Assembly: GCA_964035795.1 (NCBI GenBank)
Contig: OZ038325.1
Span: 5,399,163 to 5,463,162, forward strand
From: Pterobdella sp. o SKG-2022
Taxonomy: Eukaryota; Annelida; Clitellata; Hirudinida; Piscicolidae
Length of the DNA stretch: 64,000 nucleotides
Reading direction: 5' to 3'
Shown here: positions 36,331 to 48,179 of the stretch, piece after piece
Layout: each line of letters starts with the position of its first letter
How positions within the stretch are numbered: position 1 is the first letter of the stretch
The notes under the pieces: model-generated
Databases searched by the model: none
What the model saw: only the letters and a program-made list of their open reading frames with translations
Told to the model about the DNA's origin: nothing
Made by a program: the position numbers and the translations under genes

Positions 36331-36726
36331 AGCCTCTCACACTCCACCTCAGAGAATATCACTTCGAAAAATTAACCTAAATATAAGTTCTTGCAAGTAA
36401 TTAAATACAGTAAGTCCATACTTTGTTGTACACGAAAGCTCTTATTTTATCTTATCCAGCGTTTAACTCATTTTCTTTGTGTTAGTAATGAATCAGTATT
36501 GTTATAATTATTTCGAATAGCCTTAACAAAATTTTTATCGTTCTTGTTAAGTCAGAAAGATCAAATACTTGCATTGGTTTAGCTCACAGCTTAAGTCGCT
36601 CACCTCAAAGTCCGGGATAAGCTGTGAGCTTGACCACGTTTCTAAATAGTGAAGAATAATATTTTTTTTCAGCTTTTTCTTTACTTTCTTACAAATTATA
36701 AACAACCGCAGGTCGAGAGTGTTATA

Positions 36727-36985
36727 TATTATCACAGATTTAATTATTTTTATACATTCATAAAATCAACTCAGTTTTCTAAATTTCATTTATATAATTA
36801 TTATTATGGTTGCTTTTTTTCGTATAATCTTAGTTAACTGTTTTGTTTATTTAATTGTACTTGCATAATTTTTTTTAAATTTTCATATCTAAGAAAACTC
36901 ACATTACATTAAATTGCATTCAAAGTTCATAATACTCAGTGGTCTAGAAACTCCTGAAGTTGATGCCACTATAATCATAATCGTC
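36727..36985 (+). repeat. Family-B repeat, copy 3 (5'-truncated)
   Basis: Matches the 3' part of copies 1 and 2 (from tattatcacagatttaat to gaagttgatgccact). It lacks their coding-like 5' part, as expected of retrotransposed 5'-truncated copies. Confidence 0.75.
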
Positions 36986-38509
36986 ATTGAACTTGAATTT
37001 GAGTTTTGATGAGAAGAGGAGAGAAATTCGAGTAGTTTCGAAACGAAAATTCACTATTGTTGATTTCGACGGCCAATGGGCGAACAGATGACGGCACAGA
37101 ATGCTTCTTATTTTCGCCGATGAGGAAAGCTTTGTTTTCAACTAGAAGATGATGACGTTTCTAGGTTTTTGGTTCAAATATAGCTCATTTCATAGTCGTT
37201 TTCAATATGCATTATTGAATTAACTCGAGTATTGATTTCAAAAAAACTTAAAAATTTCATTATTTGTCCAATTTTCGCGTTGAAATCGCATAAAGCTTCT
37301 TTCCCAGCAACAAAAAAATCTTTTTCGTGTTTATTCTGTTCAAATTAAAAATTTTTATTCTGTCTAAGATATTGGTGTTAAATTTTTGTCTCGTGATGTT
37401 TGGGTCAGCCATCATCATCATCAAAAACGTTTGAAGATTTCTTTACCTTGCTTGTAGCTCATACGTTTTCATACCTCTGTTTTTGATGATCATACTTTTT
37501 TAATTTTTTCACACTACTTTCTCGTTTCTTGTGTCATTACTCCAGCTCACTCCAGGTATGTGTGCCATCTGCCGAGTGTCGACCTCGGAATTGTATCTCC
37601 AACCTTTGCCTTTTTCTTTTTTCTCTTTCTTTAAGAATTTCAAATCAACTTCTTGGTTTTTGTGATAATAATACTCAATTACATGTTATAATACATGTTT
37701 TTTAGTTTTGTAATTAAAAAAAAATAAAATTTTATTAGATCGTTCAATGAAGTGACGGATTATAACACAAGCTCTCATATGTAGAAAATGTAAAATTATA
37801 TTGAAAAATATACGCAAATAGTTTGTTTCAATAAAGCTTGGAAACTTTTGATTGATGCTATAATTCAGATTTGATGAAACCAATTTTTTAAAATAAATAA
37901 TTCAAATTATTTCCACAAATAAAGTAATTTTCAAGACTGAAAAATATGAATAATATGTTTGAACAGAGATTTTCAAAATACTTTATTAATAATACTAAAA
38001 AAAGGGTTTTCCGAAGTTAAAAAATGAAAAGATACACTTTCCTGTAAGCTAGATTATTGTTATTAATATCCTATTAAATTGCCCTAATCTATGAATATCA
38101 AAAACGTGTTATTCATAATTAATATTTAAGTACGAAAATATATACCTGTGACAAATTACTTTTTTAATCGGTTAATTAAATTTTGAATACGAACTGAAAT
38201 AACTTTATAAGGTTTAAGTAAATTAAATAAAGTTGTAAATTCTACTTCTATTTTTTTTATTTTTTGAAGAATTTTTGCTTTCGATTCAGTTTGTTAGTTT
38301 ACATCAACTAATACCAACGAAATATCTTGATTCATTTGTAACCATTTACTACCTGCTCAAAACGCTTAAAGGCTACGCATAAATTCAAACTAGTATACAG
38401 AAAAATACTAATAAAAAATTATTTTTTTTGGATTTCCATCAGAAATATCTCTATTCTCTTCACTATCTCAAAAATAAATCTTATTCATACCGTTACAAGC
38501 TTTTTTAAG
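36986..38509. other. AT-rich spacer upstream of the 38,510 gene
   Basis: No gene seen. Any promoter for the downstream gene should lie at the right end of this interval, but no convincing core-promoter element can be singled out in such AT-rich DNA. Confidence 0.4.
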
Positions 38510-41500
38510 ATGAGTTCAGAACCATCAGCACCAATGCCAGAACCTTCAGAGTATGAGTTTCCAGCTCCTCCTCCCTACTCCACACTTCCACCTGATGTCA
38601 ATCCCATTCAATCACCATATTCTTCCTCAAATAGTAAAGTAATTTCACAGGAAAACAGTAGGCTTTCTTATATAGATTTTTTGCCCAGGTTTATCAGAAA
38701 ACAAATATTCACCAAGGAACAGTTTGAGTCTTTTGAGTTAGTATTACTTTTCATATTTTGAAGTTTTTTATGATCAAGTTAATAATTACACAAAATGTTT
38801 TGAGTTCTAATAACTTAAAGTCCATTGAAATAATAAACTCATAATCTTGAAAGCACAATTGACCACACAGGATTTTGACAAAGAGATTGAATGAATGGTT
38901 GAGTGAGCACTCTGACATCACCATCATCAATATTGAATCCATTGTCTGGTTTGGTGCCGACTATAAACAGATCTATACTGATGATACAAGCTTTCAAAAG
39001 GGGCATTACAACCATTACCTCAATGGAATCAGGTATATATTAAGTTTATAATAGTGATTATAGCAGTTGAAGATTTCTCCACTATTTTTCTAACTCTCAT
39101 AATGATATTAATATCATTAATAAAAATAAATTGTATTATTGTTATTAATTTATATCTCGATTAAACTTTGTAGAAAAATCTCATTGTATTTTTGATGACT
39201 AATATCCCAAATTACTGTTGAATATGTAAGGAAATCAAAAAATTTTTTATTAAACTCAGATAATAAGTTTGAATCAAATTGATACTAAAGTTTTATGATA
39301 AGGTTTTACTTATTGAAAATAAGTTTTCAATGATAATTTTTTTTAAATCTTCATTTTTGAAGAATGAAATAAAAAACATTTGCTTTAGTTATTTGATAAA
39401 TTTTAAAAGTCCTTGCTTTTAGATCCAGGCTATTGTTCTTCATCATAAATTTTAGTTAATGCAGTAACATAATATAGTAGATTCAAAACACTGGCTTGTA
39501 AAAATTTTAAATCAAATTTATAAAAACTATGACTAGGCTTATTGTTCATTTAATTAACCAATAAATAGGCTAAAAAACTCTTAACAGGCTATGGTATTTT
39601 GTTCCCCTGGTGCCCAAGCCTTCTCAAGACCACAAACAAATCTTTATTTCTGTATTCACTATTCCCCATAAGCCAGTAGAAGACCTGTCCACTGTTATAA
39701 ATAATATCAATAGTTCACCAGCATCTTTACCATTAGGTTTGTGATGACCATGTTTAATTTTAAAGTTTTAAGGATTAAGTTACATTGGGTTTTTTGATCA
39801 ATTGATTAAATTAATTCAATTCATTTTTAGTCTAACTTGTCATTCTTAGCGCTCTATATTAAGAAATTATTATTGCTTAATTGGTTTTTGATTGATTGAT
39901 CAATTGGTTAATTAGTTTGTTACTTAACTATTTCACCATTAACTTTACAGGTGACATCATAAGCATGGAAACCATAGAGACGGAGTGTGTGGATGGAATG
40001 TTCCAGACACAAAACACACATTGGAAGCTACAGACTGGAGATGCCAGGTGAGATTTTATATGAAATAGAGGCTTATAGGTTTTATTGTCGATTTATATTT
40101 GTCTTCATGTGCCACTGATTGTATTATTGATTAATTTATTGACAACAACTGATTGGTTAATTTATTTATTGACGTTGAGTGGATGATTTTTTTATCGATC
40201 ATTTTAAACTACAGACACATATTCTATGCTCTGAGATTCTACATTCTTGAGGATGGAACAAAAACCCAGAGAACAATAGGTTTTTGTTTGCTTTCATTCT
40301 GTAGTCGTTTGTTCTTTATACTATTGCAAGTTCGGCTAGTGGAATAGAAAACTTAATTAGGCCGGCAATTAGCACCTGTTCTACAGTGTGTTTTCACTAC
40401 ATTAACTTTGTCTCAACCACTTTGATCTACAAGGAAAAGCGCTTTATAAATACCTCATTACATTTAATTATATGCAAACCAATTTTAATTTTTCTTTATA
40501 CTTTTTTCATACCCGTTTAACCCACGCTAGCATAGAAACGAGCGTAAAACGATGATGCTGGTGATGGCTCAAATACATTTTTTCATTTATCCATAAGAAT
40601 TATAAACAGAAAAGTTAGTTTCAGGCTAATTTGAATTTTTTCTGGCAATTTAAAAATATTCAAAATTTTACTTAACAATATTAATTGACTAATCATTATT
40701 AAAAATTCAAGTGGTTTGCTCACTTAAGCTTTCATTAAACCGCAAATGATGCCTTTGATTAGTAATATTAACCATTGTAGCATAAAAAAGGTTTTAAAGC
40801 GGTGATGAGGATGATGATGATGATGGTGATGATGATAAGGATGATCATGATGATGATAAGGATGATGATGTTAATAATATAAAATATAATCCACAATTCA
40901 AAATCTTATAAACATATTATGCATCAATCATCAATATATATATAAACGTCACTAAATATACAAAGACATATATAAAACCCCCATGACAACAAGGCTACAA
41001 AGACTTTGTGCCTGAGAAGACGAGTAGAAACAAGGATAACGGAGGTTATGAGTTGTTCGGGGAAGTGGTAGATCGAGGTTCCAGATGGCTCGTCAGAAAC
41101 CCCCTCCTATTCCTCATCAACCCACAACTTATCAATGTTAAGCTCAAGAATGGTGAGGGTCTATTGGATATTTGTTCCAAGTTGCTTTGTTGTGCATTTC
41201 TTTTAAGTGTTCATTTTTGAAGCTGCAATTTAACCCAGTTTTTACATGCTTTTGTTTTTTTGCAATTTTTTCACTGCTTAGTATTTTTCAAAATTGTGAA
41301 AAGCTTTTACTTATCGAAAATTTCAGTTGATTTTATTGAACAAACTTGTTTTTTAAAATAACTCTTTAATTTAAAGAAACTTATTTTTTGACGCAAATAT
41401 AATTATAAAAGGAAATTATCAATTTTTATTATTTTTTCTTTTTTTTAAATCAAAATTATTCAATCTTCTTTTTGTTAGTGCGCCTATAGCAGGCTCGTCT

Positions 41501-42491
41501 CCAGCTTTATGTTATTTCTTTTTGGAGCCAGCTCTCTTTATAAATGTGATAATACTAATAATAATTTGCATTATTAATAAATCTTCTTACTGTTATTATA
41601 TTTAGTATAATTGATATATATAGTCGTATTATTATAACGGTCATATGCTTCTAAACTTAAGCACCACCTTCACACAGACATTCCCATGGTGGACAGAGGC
41701 AGGTACAAAGACAATTGTTCCAACCTTCTCAAGGTGCGTCTCTCTTTATGTCCTTGTAGTTCAGAATTATGCTTTAATAAATTGGAGAATATTTATTAGT
41801 TTGGAATAGTCTATCTGTCTAGTTATCTATCTGTTCATCTATGTAGCTGTCTGTCTGTCTATCTAGCCATCCGTATATCTATCTATCTCTCTCTATCTAT
41901 ATATCTATCTATTTATTTATCTACTCATTTATCTATCTCTTCATCTATCTTCCATAACTCATGAACTATAGGTTTTGCGTTTCTACCACATAAACCAATT
42001 CTGGGAACCTCGTGAAACCAGATTGTCATACAGGTTATTGATGTTAAATTTTTGATGATAGGATGAAGGTGGTGGTGATAGTTATGAGGATAGTGACGAT
42101 GAGAATGATGAGGGTAGTGGTGATGGTGGTGATGATAATAATGGTGTTGGTGGTGATGATAATAATGGTGTTGGTGGTGATGACAATGTTGATGAGCTAA
42201 AGTCCAAAATCTTATTAAATGAGTGCTTATTTCACCTACATAAAGCAAAATACTAAAATAATGATGCTGACAATGGCGATGATTGGACAAATAATGATTT
42301 TGTCATTTTTATAATTACTTTTTTGGATTTAAGTAATAGGAGTATTATTCATTCAAAGTTTTTGATATAATTTGCACATAAGTATATCCGGTGCACCTTG
42401 AAGGTGTTATACAGCAGTGATCAATCATGCAAGGTGCTGAAAGCGTTTGATTGACTCAAATTTACTTGATCAATATATATATATATATGTG

Positions 42492-42564
<73 letters not shown>

Positions 42565-45500
42565 ATCAAGTAAATTTGAGTCAATCAAACGCCTTCAGCA
42601 NNNNNNNNNNNNNNNNNNNNNNNNNNNNNNNNNNNNNNNNNNNNNNNNNNNNNNNNNNNNNNNNNNNNNNNNNNNNNNNNNNNNNNNNNNNNNNNNNNNN
42701 NNNNNNNNNNNNNNNNNNNNNNNNNNNNNNNNNNNNNNNNNNNNNNNNNNNNNNNNNNNNNNNNNNNNNNNNNNNNNNNNNNNNNNNNNNNNNNNNNNNN
42801 ATATATATATATATATATATATATGTGGCTACTACCTTGTAGAAGGCCAAGGTAACGGCAAAGGCTAAGGGAATAAACCCCTACAGATAAATCCGGAGAG
42901 ATACGCCGGTTAGGTCGTCAGGTCATGTATCTAGAAGAGGTCAACTTCAAAATAAAACCTGCGGCACTTGTATCTAATAATGTTAACTTGTTTTTCTTTT
43001 TGGACAAATACAACTGTGCAGAGTGAATAGGATTGGTTGAGTGCGAAGCCTTTCCTCACTATAAAAAGCATCAGGTACAGGCATTGCTTTGTGAGCGTGT
43101 GGTATGGCTGGCTGTAGCCTTGAACGGCACCTTTTTTTTATGATGGGTCAATGATAATTGCATCAATGGCAATAAGGGCTCTGGAGGCTGTGTAAGTTCC
43201 ATTGTCTGGCCCCGCAGGTGTCCCAGGGTATCGCAGCCTGGCCTCGGTCGTAATCCAGCTTCTGCGAAAAAAAGAATAAAAAACATGTTGATTGACTGTT
43301 GGAATGTTCGTACTCTTTCAGATTTGCCAGCATCGAGTAAGCGTCCTGAAAGGCGCATTGCTTTAATCTCTAGGGAGCTTCAACACTATGGCTTAGACAT
43401 CGTGGCATTATCTGAAACCCGACTGGCAGGTGAAGAAAATGTTTCCGACGGAGGTTAGACTTTCTTTTGGAAAAGTAAGCCGCATGGAAGTAAAAAAGAA
43501 CCTGGTGTGGCTTTTGCAGTTAAAACTTCTTTCTTATCTAGAAGAGCTGCCTTGCGGTATAAATGACCGAATTTTATCAATGAGAGTTTTTTTGACTCGT
43601 GGTCAGTATGCTACTTTTGTAAGCGTGTATGCACCAACATTACACACATCAGAAGAAACAAAAATGGCTTTCTATCAGGGCCTGAGGCAACTTGTTGCTA
43701 AGATCCCTCCGGCCGATAAAGTCGTTATACTGGGTGATTTTAATGCAAGAGTCGGAAAAGATGCAGAAACTTGGCACATTTTAGGTAAACATGGCGTCGG
43801 AAAACTTAATAGCAACGGCTTAATGCTGCTACAATTCTGCACGGAAATGGGGTTTTAGATAACCAACACTATGTTCCAAATGAAGGACAAGTTTAAAACT
43901 ACCTGGATGCACACTGGCTCGAAACAATGGCACTTAATAGATTTTTTGTTGGTCAGAAGGCGTGACATAGCTGATGTACAAATCGTCCGTGCTATGCGGG
44001 GTGCTGAATGTTGGACTGACCCCCGACTTGTTCGAGGTAAGTTAAACTTTGTGGTTAAGCCCAGGAACCGTAGTTGTGGAACCAAATTACCTAAACGCCT
44101 CTATGTAGCCGGTCTAAAAAATGCTGCTGTTAAGGAAAAACTAGTAAGGGAAATGGAAAATATAACCTGCGAAAATTCATGGGAAAACTTTAAGGTCTCT
44201 GTATATAGCGCTTGTGAGAGAATAATGGGCTTTAGAAAGCGTAAAAACCGAGACTGGTTTAATGAAAACGACGTAACAATACAGTCATTACTAGAATCTA
44301 AGTTAAAGGCATATAATGCCTTTGTCCAAGTGCGTGACCGGTTCTCATGAGTTATTAAGTTTGAAATCCAGGTTTAATTTCATCAAAACCGAAATACAGC
44401 GCGAATTAAGAAAGATGCAAAATACTTGGTGGAGTAAGAGGGCTGATGAGATTCAATTAGCAGCTGGCATTAAGAACACCAGAGTCTATTGCGCGAGGTT
44501 TATGGCCCTTCTAGCTTCTCTATCACGCTTTTGAGAAGCAAAGATAATAATCATCTCATTCGCGACCCATTCGGCATCCTAAACAGATGGAAAGAACACT
44601 GACGATCTTCTGAATAGACCTTCAGAATTCAATTCAGAGCTAGTTGAATCCATCCCAACTAAACCGGTTGAAGACGCTTTGGGTGAAGAAATTAAAACAC
44701 AGGAAGTGGAAGAGGCAGTTCAAAAACTGAACTCTGGTAAATCCCCTGATATGAACGGCCTCGCAGAATTCTTTCATTGTGCTGGTCCAGTGTTGATGGG
44801 GCGTCTGACTACTCTATTAAAAACAGCTTGGAGAACTGAGACTATTTCCGAGGATTGGAGAAATTCTTTGTTAGTTGTGCTTTATAAAGGAAAGGGTCCT
44901 AAAAACGATTGCAGCAACTACCGAGGAATCTCACTTTTATCAGTTGTGGGTAAAATTCTTAGTAACATTATTTTCAAAAGAATTAACCTTCACATTGCCG
45001 ATAATGTTTTGCCAAAATCCCAGTGTGGGTTTAGAAATGGTCGAGGGACAGTTGATATGATATTCACAATTAGACAACTGCAAGAAAAATCTCAGAAACA
45101 GTGCAGAGATCTTTTTCACTTGTTCATTGACCTCACTAAGGCCTTTGACACAGTAAACCGTGAAGCTCTGGTTGATTCTTGGAAAGTTAGGCTGTCCAGA
45201 GAAGTTGATTTCTATCTTAAAACATTTCCACCACGACATGAAAACTACACTGAATATCGGGGGCAAACTTGCAGAACCTTTCACTGTAGGAAACGGTGTC
45301 AAGCAGGAAGATACACTAGCTCCAACACTATTTGCGCTTTATTTTTCTATGGTTTTTCAATTAGCTTTCAAGGACAGTAGCGAAGGTGTCTACATTTATT
45401 ATCGAACCACTGATAAGCTTTTTAACATCAAACTCTTCACTGTCAGAACCAAAACAATGATGAGCGTGATACGTAAATTGCTTTATCCAGACGACTGTGC

Positions 45501-47266
45501 TTTGCTGACTCACACCGAGATGGAAATGCAGCACTTGATGGATTCTTTTGAAGCTGCGTGCACTGCGTTGGGGTTGACTATCAGTTTGAAGAAAACTGTT
45601 TTGATATACCAACCAACTTCTAGAAAAACATATGTCGAGCCATCAATCTATGTCTACGGACAAAAGCTGAAAGTCGTTCCAAAGTTCGTATATCTTGGAA
45701 GAACTCTCAATTGCAGTAACTCCATTGATGATGAGGTGGGCTTAAGAATAAGCAAAGCCAGCCACGCATTTGGCATCTTGCATAAGCGTCTTTGGAGTCG
45801 CCATGGTACCTCTAAACGCACGAAGGTTAAAGTTTATAATGCGTGTGTTCTGTTCTTTTTTATGTTAGTGAAACTTGGACCACATATACCAGGCACCTGA
45901 AACAACTTGAGCGTTTTCACCAACGGTGTCTGCGTAAGATTCTGGGCATAAAATGGCAGATGCACATCAGCGACACCGAAATACTTGAGATAGCAAATAT
46001 CGGTAGCATCGAAGTCCTAATCTCCAAGCAACAGCTCAGGTGAAGCGGACACTTAGTGAGATTGTCAAACGAACGGATTCTAAAGAAAATATTTTATGGG
46101 CAACTTACCGATGTAAAAAGATTGGCTCAAAAACCCAAAAACGATTCAAAGATTGCTTGAAACAAACCTTCAAAAAATGCGGCATAAACTCCGTTTCATG
46201 GGAAACACAAGCGTAAAACAGGTTAACTTGGAGGAAAGTAAGTTTTGAAGTCTTTAGGGAGTCTTCCTCGCTTTTTTTTCTGGTCTTTTTACTTGCGTGC
46301 AGGAGTTTCCTCTGGGAGTCTCATCAGATGCCCTAACCAGTTGACGCGTCTTTGTTTTATTGTCGAGCTCCATGGTGTGTCTATTTTTGATATTCTATAT
46401 AAGTCGTTGTTTGAAAAAGTTTTAGGCTTGACGGAAACGTGACGAATATTAATATTAACTATATTTTATCAAATATATCTATTATTACTAATTCTATTTG
46501 ATAATATCAATTATTATTATTATTATTTCAATTATTTAATTTTTTTAGGACATTTAGACCAATGGAGCAGGAGAACATGAGAACGATGATGGACAGGATT
46601 AATAAATGGCTCTTACATACAAGTATGTTTGTGGTACGGTAGGGTGCAAGTAAATTCAGTGTGGTGAAATGTGATAGGGTAGTTTATTAATGTTTTACGT
46701 CTAACTTTATTGTTATGAAATCAATCGCTAATCTTATATATAAGAATAAGAATAAAAATCTGTTGATAGCTATGATGACTATAGAAATGCTGATGTATCT
46801 GGCTTATATTTCCCTCAAAAATGATACTTCAAAAACAACCTGACCTCCAATAGGAGCAAAAGTGAAGAGTGTACAGACGGTGGTGACTCACTCTTTAAAC
46901 CCCCTTGCCTCTGAAGCTACCCTCTTCTACAACAGGACTTCTGAGCGACAGCAAGGAAAGTCAGTGGTTTTACTTTTATTGTTTCAATATTATTACTGCG
47001 ACTATCTCTGTTATTATCAATTACTTTTATTTTTATTAGTAAAACTACTAATTACTTTTAGTACTATCACTACTACTAATAGTTATTACTATTACTAGTG
47101 TTTTTAATTCCAATTATGGATCTCATTTATATTGAAGAAATTAACACACACTGAGAATATATATAATAGTTATTTTGATGCTCCTCCACCCAGATATGTG
47201 ACCCAGATAAGGCTGTTTCTGGACGGGGATTATAACGAGGACATAACATCTTCCACTATGTTATAA
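38510..47266 (+). CDS. Multi-exon gene of unknown function with four tandem modules; product unknown
   Basis: Ten exons with GT-AG borders: 38,510-38,736; 38,871-39,032; 39,588-39,736; 39,951-40,047; 40,215-40,279; 40,994-41,152; 41,678-41,733; 46,549-46,622; 46,854-46,959; 47,194-47,266. Phases agree across every junction except exon 7 (ends phase 0) to exon 8 (needs phase 2), so at least one exon is missing. The N-terminus is Pro-rich with a PPPY WW-binding motif (PAPPPYS). Four divergent modules follow, each with an F-x-P start, an amphipathic helix ending in WL or similar, an I-I-N-I-E-S-like strand and an R-x-W/F-Y/L strand: ILTKRLNEWLSEHSDITII, VEDLSTVINNINSSPASLP, YELFGEVVDRGSRWL and MRTMMDRINKWLL. 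The end reads IRLFLDGDYNED. I recall similar unnamed proteins in molluscs. No signal peptide or membrane segment is seen. Start chosen as the first ATG before the open Pro-rich exon. Confidence 0.75.
40355..40560 (+). repeat. SINE fragments
   Basis: 40,361-40,470 (gccggcaattagcacctgtt then acagtgtgttttc, ending aaaagcgctttataaatacc) is the SINE at 61,950-62,205 without its core. 40,505-40,560 is the core in reverse orientation (acccacgctagcatagaaac then gcgtaaaacgatgatg). Confidence 0.7.
40801..40872 (+). repeat. (GAT)n-rich microsatellite
   Basis: Interrupted gatgatgatgatg tract in an intron of the 38,510 gene. Confidence 0.9.
41815..41950 (+). repeat. (ATCT)n-type imperfect microsatellite
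   Basis: Degenerate ctatctatct tract, interrupted throughout, in the intron after exon 7. Confidence 0.85.
42060..42190 (+). repeat. GATGATAATAATGGTGTTGGTG minisatellite
   Basis: Two near-perfect units (gatgataataatggtgttg) plus diverged G/A/T-rich flanks. Confidence 0.8.
42435..42600. repeat. Inverted repeat with 39-bp arms around an (AT)n tract
   Basis: Arms at 42,435-42,473 and 42,562-42,600 (tgctgaaagcgtttgattga in the left arm; the right arm carries its complement with one mismatch). The alternating AT tract between is itself self-complementary. The right arm ends exactly where the N gap begins. Confidence 0.95.
42601..42800. other. Assembly gap (200 N)
   Basis: Exactly 200 Ns. AT dinucleotides resume at 42,801-42,825. 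Coding or repeat sequence may be missing here. Confidence 1.
43430..44350 (+). pseudogene. LINE APE-type endonuclease, two overlapping frames
   Basis: First frame (43,430-43,858): TFVSVYAPTLHTSEETKMAF, then VILGDFNARVGKD (catalytic D and N of the GDFN box) and LGKHGVGKLNSNG. After one stop the second frame (43,871-44,350) continues TTWMHTGSKQWHLIDFLLVR and RGAECWTDPRLVRGKL, where the catalytic TDH box is TDP: the essential His is Pro, so cutting activity should be lost. The segment upstream (43,285-43,450; MLIDCWNVRTL then LSETRLAGEE) carries the first catalytic Glu. Confidence 0.85.
44679..45900 (+). pseudogene. LINE reverse transcriptase, two overlapping frames
   Basis: First frame (44,679-45,380): KLNSGKSPDMNGL, SEDWRNSLLVVLYKGKGP, CSNYRGISLLSVVGK and LFIDLTKAFDTVNREAL (first catalytic Asp). 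A frameshift near 45,160 moves to the second frame (45,160-45,900): GNGVKQEDTLAPTLFALYFS, then LLYPDDCALLTH (catalytic box YPDD, the usual YADD altered at the variable position but both Asp kept), ALGLTISLKKT and VPKFVYLGRTLNCSNSIDDE. A third frame (45,843-46,043) holds RFHQRCLRKILGIKWQ. All RT blocks are present, so decay is recent relative to the other LINE copies here. Confidence 0.9.
46236..46440 (-). mobile_element. Antisense LINE C-terminal fragment
   Basis: The minus strand reads TIKQRRVNWLGHLMRLPEET (about 46,360-46,300), the R-x-x-W-x-GH-x-x-R block near the C-terminus of RTE/L2-like LINEs. It abuts the plus-strand LINE end at about 46,235. Confidence 0.7.
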
Positions 47267-48179
47267 AATTATTGCCTATATATATAACATGTTTATACAA
47301 TTTCATGCTTTTAAGCTATTTTATCTTTTTATGCGCACTTTGATGTCTGACAATTTTAAAACAGATTCTGACATTGAGTCGTTTCCAAAACTTTGAGGTT
47401 CAATAAGATGCGTGATTTGTCATTTTATCAGTTTGAATCTTAATTTTTTAGAGTTTTTACCACGCTTCATGTTCAATTAAATATCATTTCATTTCCATGA
47501 TGCTATCTTATTGTTTTCATTTTGTTAGAAGCAATGGCCTTCAGTGGATTTAAGTTGAAGTGTCTATGGGAACATTAGAATTCTATTTATATGCTATTTG
47601 TGTGCTTACATATTATAAATATTTTATAGGTTGGCATTTTCAAATGAATTTAAATTAAAAACGAGATTTTTTGTATATTTGCAGTGCAGTATTTCAATGT
47701 TTCCACCTTGTGATATGGTTATTCTACTATAGTTCTTGATTTAATTATTTTTTTACTAAAATACTTAGAATAATAAAATTTCAAACTTGTTTTTTCTTCT
47801 CAACCAAACATTATTTTTATAAAATCACTTCATCGATAAGGTAGTAATAACAGTAACCAAATAAGATACAAAATAAAAATCACGTTAGTACGTGAGGTTA
47901 ATTATACACAGTGAATAAAAATCAGAAAATTTTAGATAAAATAAAAGTTTTCAAGGAGAAAGGTGGCTAACTGCAAAAAGGTAAGTAGATTCATTTATAG
48001 TTAACTCACTAATGTGTTGTAAGGACAATCCCTGGCGTGCAGATTCCAAAAATACCAGCAAAGCTAGCCATGTCTGAAATTTAAATGTAGCAGAGACTTA
48101 ATCAAAACCTGTAAGAGCTTTATGTGATGATATTGAGAATGCATTCATTTTTGTACTTTGGAAGTATAATAGGTTCTAC
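47267..48179. other. AT-rich spacer, no gene seen
   Basis: Contains the 3' flank of the 38,510 gene. The first possible AATAAA-like signals are too common in this DNA to choose one. Confidence 0.4.

Larger units (their letters stand above)
42826..46235 (+). mobile_element. RTE/CFDP2-like LINE, nearly full length, decayed
   Basis: 5' leader from about 42,826 (tggctactaccttgtagaag, later ggtcgtcaggtcatg), endonuclease starting at WNVRTLSDLPASSK (about 43,295), RT and C-terminus ending FYGQLTDVKRLAQKPKNDSK (about 46,095-46,155). The order and block sequence match the endonuclease/RT LINEs often mislabelled craniofacial development protein 2. Frameshifts at about 43,455, 43,560, 45,160 and 45,840 plus stops make it inactive. 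It lies in the intron between exons 7 and 8 of the 38,510 gene, in the same orientation. Confidence 0.9.
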
